From Hyphomicrobium sp. CS1GBMeth3 (lineage in GTDB: Bacteria; Pseudomonadota; Alphaproteobacteria; Rhizobiales; Hyphomicrobiaceae), in NCBI RefSeq assembly GCF_900117455.1, contig NZ_FPHO01000002.1:1116001-1180000 (forward strand): a DNA stretch of 64,000 nt, given 5' to 3'. The translations under genes were made by a program, and so were the position numbers. Under the pieces are notes generated by a model, which was given only the letters and a program-made list of their open reading frames with translations, did no database searches and was not told the origin of the DNA. Of this stretch, positions 60,609 through 64,000 are shown in pieces. Every line of letters begins with the position of its first letter. Positions within the stretch are counted from its first letter, which is position 1.

Positions 60609-60839
60609 GGCAACCCCTCCCCTTCCCTCATTTTCTTGGCAAGCCTCTCAACTCGGTCGCTTCGGGTCAATCGCCGAGGGATCCGGAGTTGTGCACGCCC
60701 GCATTCCCGTCTCGTTAACCGCATCCCGTAGCGTCGACGAAACTCCCGCGTACCTTCTTGCGTTCGTGCAAAATCGGGACCAAGACTATTTGGTCTACGG
60801 TTCTTGCCCCATTCCTGTGTTTAGCGTGAGTATCGCGTC

Positions 60840-61700
60840 ATGCCCAAGGCGGCCCGTGCCTATTGGAAAGGCTTTCTCCGACTGTCGTTGGTCACGATCG
60901 GCGTCGAGATCTACAATGCGGTCGAATCCAAGGCGGACATCACGTTCCGCCAGATCCACAAGCCCTCGGGCAAGCGCGTCAACTACGAGAAAGTCGTTCA
61001 GGGTATCGGCAAGATCGATACCAAGGATATCGTCAAGGGCTACGAGGTCGATAAGGACACTTATGTCACGCTCGATCCCGAGGAAATCGACGCGGTCAAG
61101 CTTGAGAGCAAGAAGACGATCGATCTCGTGCAGTTCGTCGACGCCAAGGACATCGACTACCGCTTTTTCGAGCGCCCTTACTTCATCGCGCCGACGGACG
61201 AGCTTTCAGGCGAGGGCTATGTCGTCATCCGCGATGCGCTGCGCAAAACCGGCAAGGTGGGGCTTGCGCAGGTGACGATCTCTGGCCGCGAATGGCTGGT
61301 CGCCATCGCGCCGCTCGAGGACGGGCTTGTCATGGAGATGCTGCGCTATTCGGACGAGCTTCGAAAGCCCGAGGATTTCTTCGACGAGGTGCCGGGCGCG
61401 AAGCCAGACCGCGAGATGGTCGACCTCGCCGTGCAGCTCATCGAGAAGAAATCCGGTCCGTTCAAACCCGACAAGTTCGAGGACCATTACGCCTCGGCGC
61501 TGAAGGCATTGATTCAGGATAAGCTCAAGGGCCGCAAGATAGTGGCGCATGAGCAGGAGCGGCCCAAGGGCGGCAACATCGTCGATCTCATGGAGGCGCT
61601 GAAGAAGAGCGTGGGGGCGGCGGGCGGCAAAGCGACCCCGACAAAGACATCTACATCGTCAAAGGCGAAATCCTCGCGCAGCACCAAGAAGCGAGCATAG
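60840..61700 (+). CDS. ku: Ku, NHEJ DNA-end-binding protein
   Basis: 286 residues, normal size for bacterial Ku. The beta-barrel core is WKGFLRLSLVTIGVEIYNAV (about 9-28), FRQIHKPSGKRVNYEKVVQG and PEEIDAVKLESKKTIDLVQF; the C-terminal Lys/Ser-rich tail recruits LigD. Forms a homodimer ring on DNA ends. Next to ligD on the same strand. Such NHEJ systems help stationary-phase or desiccated cells. Confidence 0.97.
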   Translation: MPKAARAYWKGFLRLSLVTIGVEIYNAVESKADITFRQIHKPSGKRVNYEKVVQGIGKIDTKDIVKGYEVDKDTYVTLDPEEIDAVKLESKKTIDLVQFVDAKDIDYRFFERPYFIAPTDELSGEGYVVIRDALRKTGKVGLAQVTISGREWLVAIAPLEDGLVMEMLRYSDELRKPEDFFDEVPGAKPDREMVDLAVQLIEKKSGPFKPDKFEDHYASALKALIQDKLKGRKIVAHEQERPKGGNIVDLMEALKKSVGAAGGKATPTKTSTSSKAKSSRSTKKRA

Positions 61701-61744
61701 GCCACGAGATTGAAACGCTTTCCCGGGTCGCGGGTTGACGAGAG

Positions 61745-63319
61745 ATGGCACGCTCCACGAAAAAGCTCTCCGCCTACCGCGCCAAGCGTGACTTCACGAG
61801 GACCGAAGAGCCGAGCGGCAAGGCCGGCGTGCGGGAGGCCGAGTATCCTCGCTTCGTGATCCAGAAGCATGATGCGACACGCCTCCACTACGACCTGCGT
61901 CTCGAGCTGGATGGCGTGTTCAAGTCGTGGGCTGTGACGCGCGGGCCGTCGCTCGATCCCAGAGACAAACGTCTCGCGGTCGAGGTCGAGGATCACCCGC
62001 TCGAATACGGCGATTTCGAGGGCACCATTCCCGAAGGCGAATACGGCGGCGGGACGGTGATGATCTGGGACCGCGGGTTCTGGCTGCCCGACGGCGACAA
62101 GCCCGCCAAGAAGGCGCTCGCCGATGGTGACCTCAAGATCCTGCTCGCCGGCACGAAGCTCAAGGGGAGCTGGGTACTGGTGCGCATGAAAAGCGACCGC
62201 GTGGGCGGCAAGCGCACCAACTGGCTGCTGATCAAGCATCGCGACGAGTACGCCAAGCCGGGCGACAAGGATGCGCTCCTGAAAGACGACCGCTCGGTCG
62301 CCTCCGAGCGCACGATGGCCGAGATCGCTGCTGGCAAAGGCCGGAGACCGAAGCCGTTCATGCTCGGCAAGGCCAATGCCTTCAAGCCGGATGCGGTGTG
62401 GCACTCGGACGGCGCGGATCCGGTGCTCGGCGTCACGATCAGCAAGCCGGACAAGGTGCTGTGGCCCGCCACCAAGGAAGAGCCTGCCGCAACGAAGCGC
62501 GACCTCGCGCTCTATCTCGAGGCGGTAGGCGACTGGATGCTGCCGCACATCGCGGGCCGGCCCTGTTCCGTCGTTCGCGCGCCGGACGGCATCGAGGGCG
62601 AGACCTTCTTCCAGCGCCATGCCATGCGCGGCACGTCCGAGCACGTGACGCTCGTGCGCATTGCCGGCGACCGGGAGCCTTATCTGCAGATCGACAGCGT
62701 GGAGGGGCTGATCGCGATGGCGCAATCGGCGGCGCTCGAATTTCATCCTTGGAACTGTGCGCCGGACGAGCCGACAGTGCCGGGGCGCCTCGTGTTCGAC
62801 CTCGATCCCGGCCCTGGCGTTGCCTACGACGGCGTGGTCGCGGCGGCCAACGAGTTGCGCGGGCGGCTCGAAGCGCTCGGCCTCGTGCCGTTCTGCAAGA
62901 GCACGGGGGGCAAAGGGTTGCATGTGGTCGTGCCGCTCAAGACAGGCCGCAGCGACACCCTCGGGTGGGACGAGGCAAAGACGTTCGCGCACGCCGTCTG
63001 TGAGGCGATGGCCCACGACAGCCCCAACCGCTATCTGACGACGATGACTAAGAAGCTCAGGCGCGGGAAGATCTTCCTCGACTATCTGCGCAATGACCGC
63101 ATGGCGACCGCGGTGGCACCCCTCTCGCCCCGCGCGCGGCCCGGTGCGCCGGTCGCGATGCCGTTGACCTGGGGACAGGTGCGCCGCGGCCTCGACCCGA
63201 TGCGCTTCACGCTGCGCACCGTGCCGGACCTGCTCGGATCGACCAAGGCCTGGTCCGATTACGACAAGGCGGCGCGGCCGCTCAAGAGCGCGATCCGCAA
63301 ACTCGTCGACGAGCGATGA
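61745..63319 (+). CDS. ligD: LigD fragment: 3'-phosphoesterase plus polymerase domains, no ligase domain
   Basis: 524 residues. The PE domain (about 1-190) has the metal-binding His42, His48, Asp50, His84 and Tyr88 ([18 protein letters not shown] and [10 protein letters not shown]). The primase-polymerase domain (about 225-520) shows [10 protein letters not shown] with catalytic Asp352 and Asp354 and [12 protein letters not shown]. Together they trim and fill DNA ends. The ligase domain is not in this ORF but in the next gene (63651 onward), so LigD is split in two. ATG 61745 after a GAGAG site. Confidence 0.95.
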   Translation: MARSTKKLSAYRAKRDFTRTEEPSGKAGVREAEYPRFVIQKHDATRLHYDLRLELDGVFKSWAVTRGPSLDPRDKRLAVEVEDHPLEYGDFEGTIPEGEYGGGTVMIWDRGFWLPDGDKPAKKALADGDLKILLAGTKLKGSWVLVRMKSDRVGGKRTNWLLIKHRDEYAKPGDKDALLKDDRSVASERTMAEIAAGKGRRPKPFMLGKANAFKPDAVWHSDGADPVLGVTISKPDKVLWPATKEEPAATKRDLALYLEAVGDWMLPHIAGRPCSVVRAPDGIEGETFFQRHAMRGTSEHVTLVRIAGDREPYLQIDSVEGLIAMAQSAALEFHPWNCAPDEPTVPGRLVFDLDPGPGVAYDGVVAAANELRGRLEALGLVPFCKSTGGKGLHVVVPLKTGRSDTLGWDEAKTFAHAVCEAMAHDSPNRYLTTMTKKLRRGKIFLDYLRNDRMATAVAPLSPRARPGAPVAMPLTWGQVRRGLDPMRFTLRTVPDLLGSTKAWSDYDKAARPLKSAIRKLVDER

Positions 63320-63322
63320 TAA

Positions 63323-63601
63323 TCAGCGGCCGCGCCAGAGGAAGATCGTCAGAACGGCGCCGAGAACGGCCGCTACATACAAAAGGACCGACGGAAGAAG
63401 TCCAAGGATCACGCCGATATGAAAGCCCATGAACGAGCCTGCGATGCCGACAAGGCTGTACGTGACATCGCCGGCACCCGTTGCGTCAGCGACCTGGCGG
63501 CCGATCCAGCCTCGTCCTCTGCGGTTGAACAGTAGGCCGACGATGATGCCGATCGCGACAAGGATAACAAAGGTCATGATGGCCGTGGTGACGATGGGCA
63601 T
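63323..63601 (-). CDS. GlsB/YeaQ/YmgE-like membrane protein
   Basis: 92 residues from the ATG at 63601 (AAAGG upstream). Hydrophobic segments ATVILVAIGIIVGLLF-like (IMTFVILVAIGIIVGLLF), YSLVGIAGSFMGFHIGVILG and VLLYVAAVLGAVLTIFL plus the GRGWIGRQVADATGAGD loop are typical of the stress-induced GlsB/YeaQ/YmgE family. It lies between the two halves of ligD, on the opposite strand. Function: membrane stress protein, unknown mechanism. Confidence 0.85.
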   Translation of the reverse strand: MPIVTTAIMTFVILVAIGIIVGLLFNRRGRGWIGRQVADATGAGDVTYSLVGIAGSFMGFHIGVILGLLPSVLLYVAAVLGAVLTIFLWRGR

Positions 63602-63650
63602 GGCTTGCCTTTTCCCGCATGCGCAGAACCGCGCTTTGGACGAATGCTGA

Positions 63651-64000
63651 ATGACCCGCGTAAGTTCCGCCGACAAGCAAATTCAACGGAAGCCAAAAGC
63701 GGCCAAGCACGACGGCTCCCGGCTGCTCGCGAACCGTCCGCGAGATGCGATGCCGGCGTTCGTGCCGCCCTGTCTCACGACGCTCACGAGCACGCCTCCA
63801 GACGGCGATAACTGGGTGCACGAGATCAAGCTCGACGGCTATCGGCTTCAGGCCCGCGTGCGCGACGGCACAGTGCAGCTTCTGACGCGCGGCGGGCTCG
63901 ACTGGACGGCACGTTTTCCCTCGATCGCCAAAGCGCTTGCGGCGCTCAAGGTCAAGAGCGCGATCATCGATGGCGAAGCGGTGGTCGAGACGAGCGAGGG
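63651..64000 (+). CDS. ligD: ATP-dependent DNA ligase domain of the split LigD, N-terminal part (cut by window edge)
   Basis: At least 116 codons from the ATG at 63651. HEIKLDGYRLQARV carries the ligase catalytic lysine motif KxDG, and IDGEAVVETSE is motif III. A 40-residue lead, rich in Lys and Arg, precedes it. This is the ligase (LIG) domain missing from the preceding LigD ORF. The gene runs off the right edge; whether a further domain follows cannot be seen. Confidence 0.9.
   Translation, partial: MTRVSSADKQIQRKPKAAKHDGSRLLANRPRDAMPAFVPPCLTTLTSTPPDGDNWVHEIKLDGYRLQARVRDGTVQLLTRGGLDWTARFPSIAKALAALKVKSAIIDGEAVVETSE

Overview
The window is high-GC DNA from an alphaproteobacterial methylotroph, most likely a Hyphomicrobium-like member of the Hyphomicrobiales. 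This rests on three linked gene sets: a complete fhcBADC formyltransferase/hydrolase cluster, archaeal-type methanofuran (methylofuran) biosynthesis genes, and a lanthanide-type methanol dehydrogenase locus xoxF-xoxG-xoxJ. No mxaF-type calcium methanol dehydrogenase is present in the window.

Layout. 0-7 kb: a cut HisA-like gene diverges from mfnF. A minus-strand operon (7055 to 1542) joins a DUF3280-type lipoprotein-like gene, a nitrate/taurine-type ABC importer, mfnB, folB, mfnE and a DUF447 flavoprotein. 7-12.5 kb: a plus-strand operon of the ABC system that travels with PQQ alcohol dehydrogenases and resembles the lanthanide-uptake lut genes (binding protein, YVTN propeller, ATPase, ABC-2 permease, periplasmic protein). 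12.5-21.4 kb: the xox locus with a rhodanese-like CW protein, xoxJ, xoxG, xoxF, a SoxYZ-like carrier, two small exported unknowns, a second YVTN propeller and a MxaD-like SRPBCC protein. 21.5-26.3 kb: fhcBADC. 27.5-31.8 kb: a copper-acquisition cassette (DUF2946-like, TonB receptor, copper-uptake-associated protein, YcnI-PCuAC fusion).

32-43.6 kb is mostly housekeeping and accessory: a double cupin, a lone 29-codon pqqA, MaoC, a patatin lipoprotein, NUDIX, PhzF, a second DUF1194 protein, a winged-helix/TPR regulator, VOC, LssY-C, and leuA preceded by a leucine-rich leader peptide. 44.4-49.7 kb is an exopolysaccharide segment (membrane sulfatase-fold protein, GT4 glycosyltransferase, Wzy-like polymerase, GH16 glycanase). 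49.7-64 kb holds tRNA-Lys(CUU) and a stress block: Csp3 copper storage, an HD hydrolase, PRC-barrel, several membrane microproteins, YiiX-like hydrolase, glpD, a membrane-anchored trehalose-phosphate synthase, an APC permease, and NHEJ genes (Ku and a LigD split into two ORFs).

Working picture: XoxF with its cytochrome XoxG and helper XoxJ oxidises methanol in the periplasm using PQQ and a lanthanide. PQQ precursor peptide comes from pqqA here. The lut-like ABC system probably imports metal or signals its presence. Formaldehyde carbon is then carried on tetrahydromethanopterin and methylofuran, whose cofactor genes sit at the left end, and Fhc releases formate. The copper cassette and Csp3 suggest careful copper handling in the same organism.
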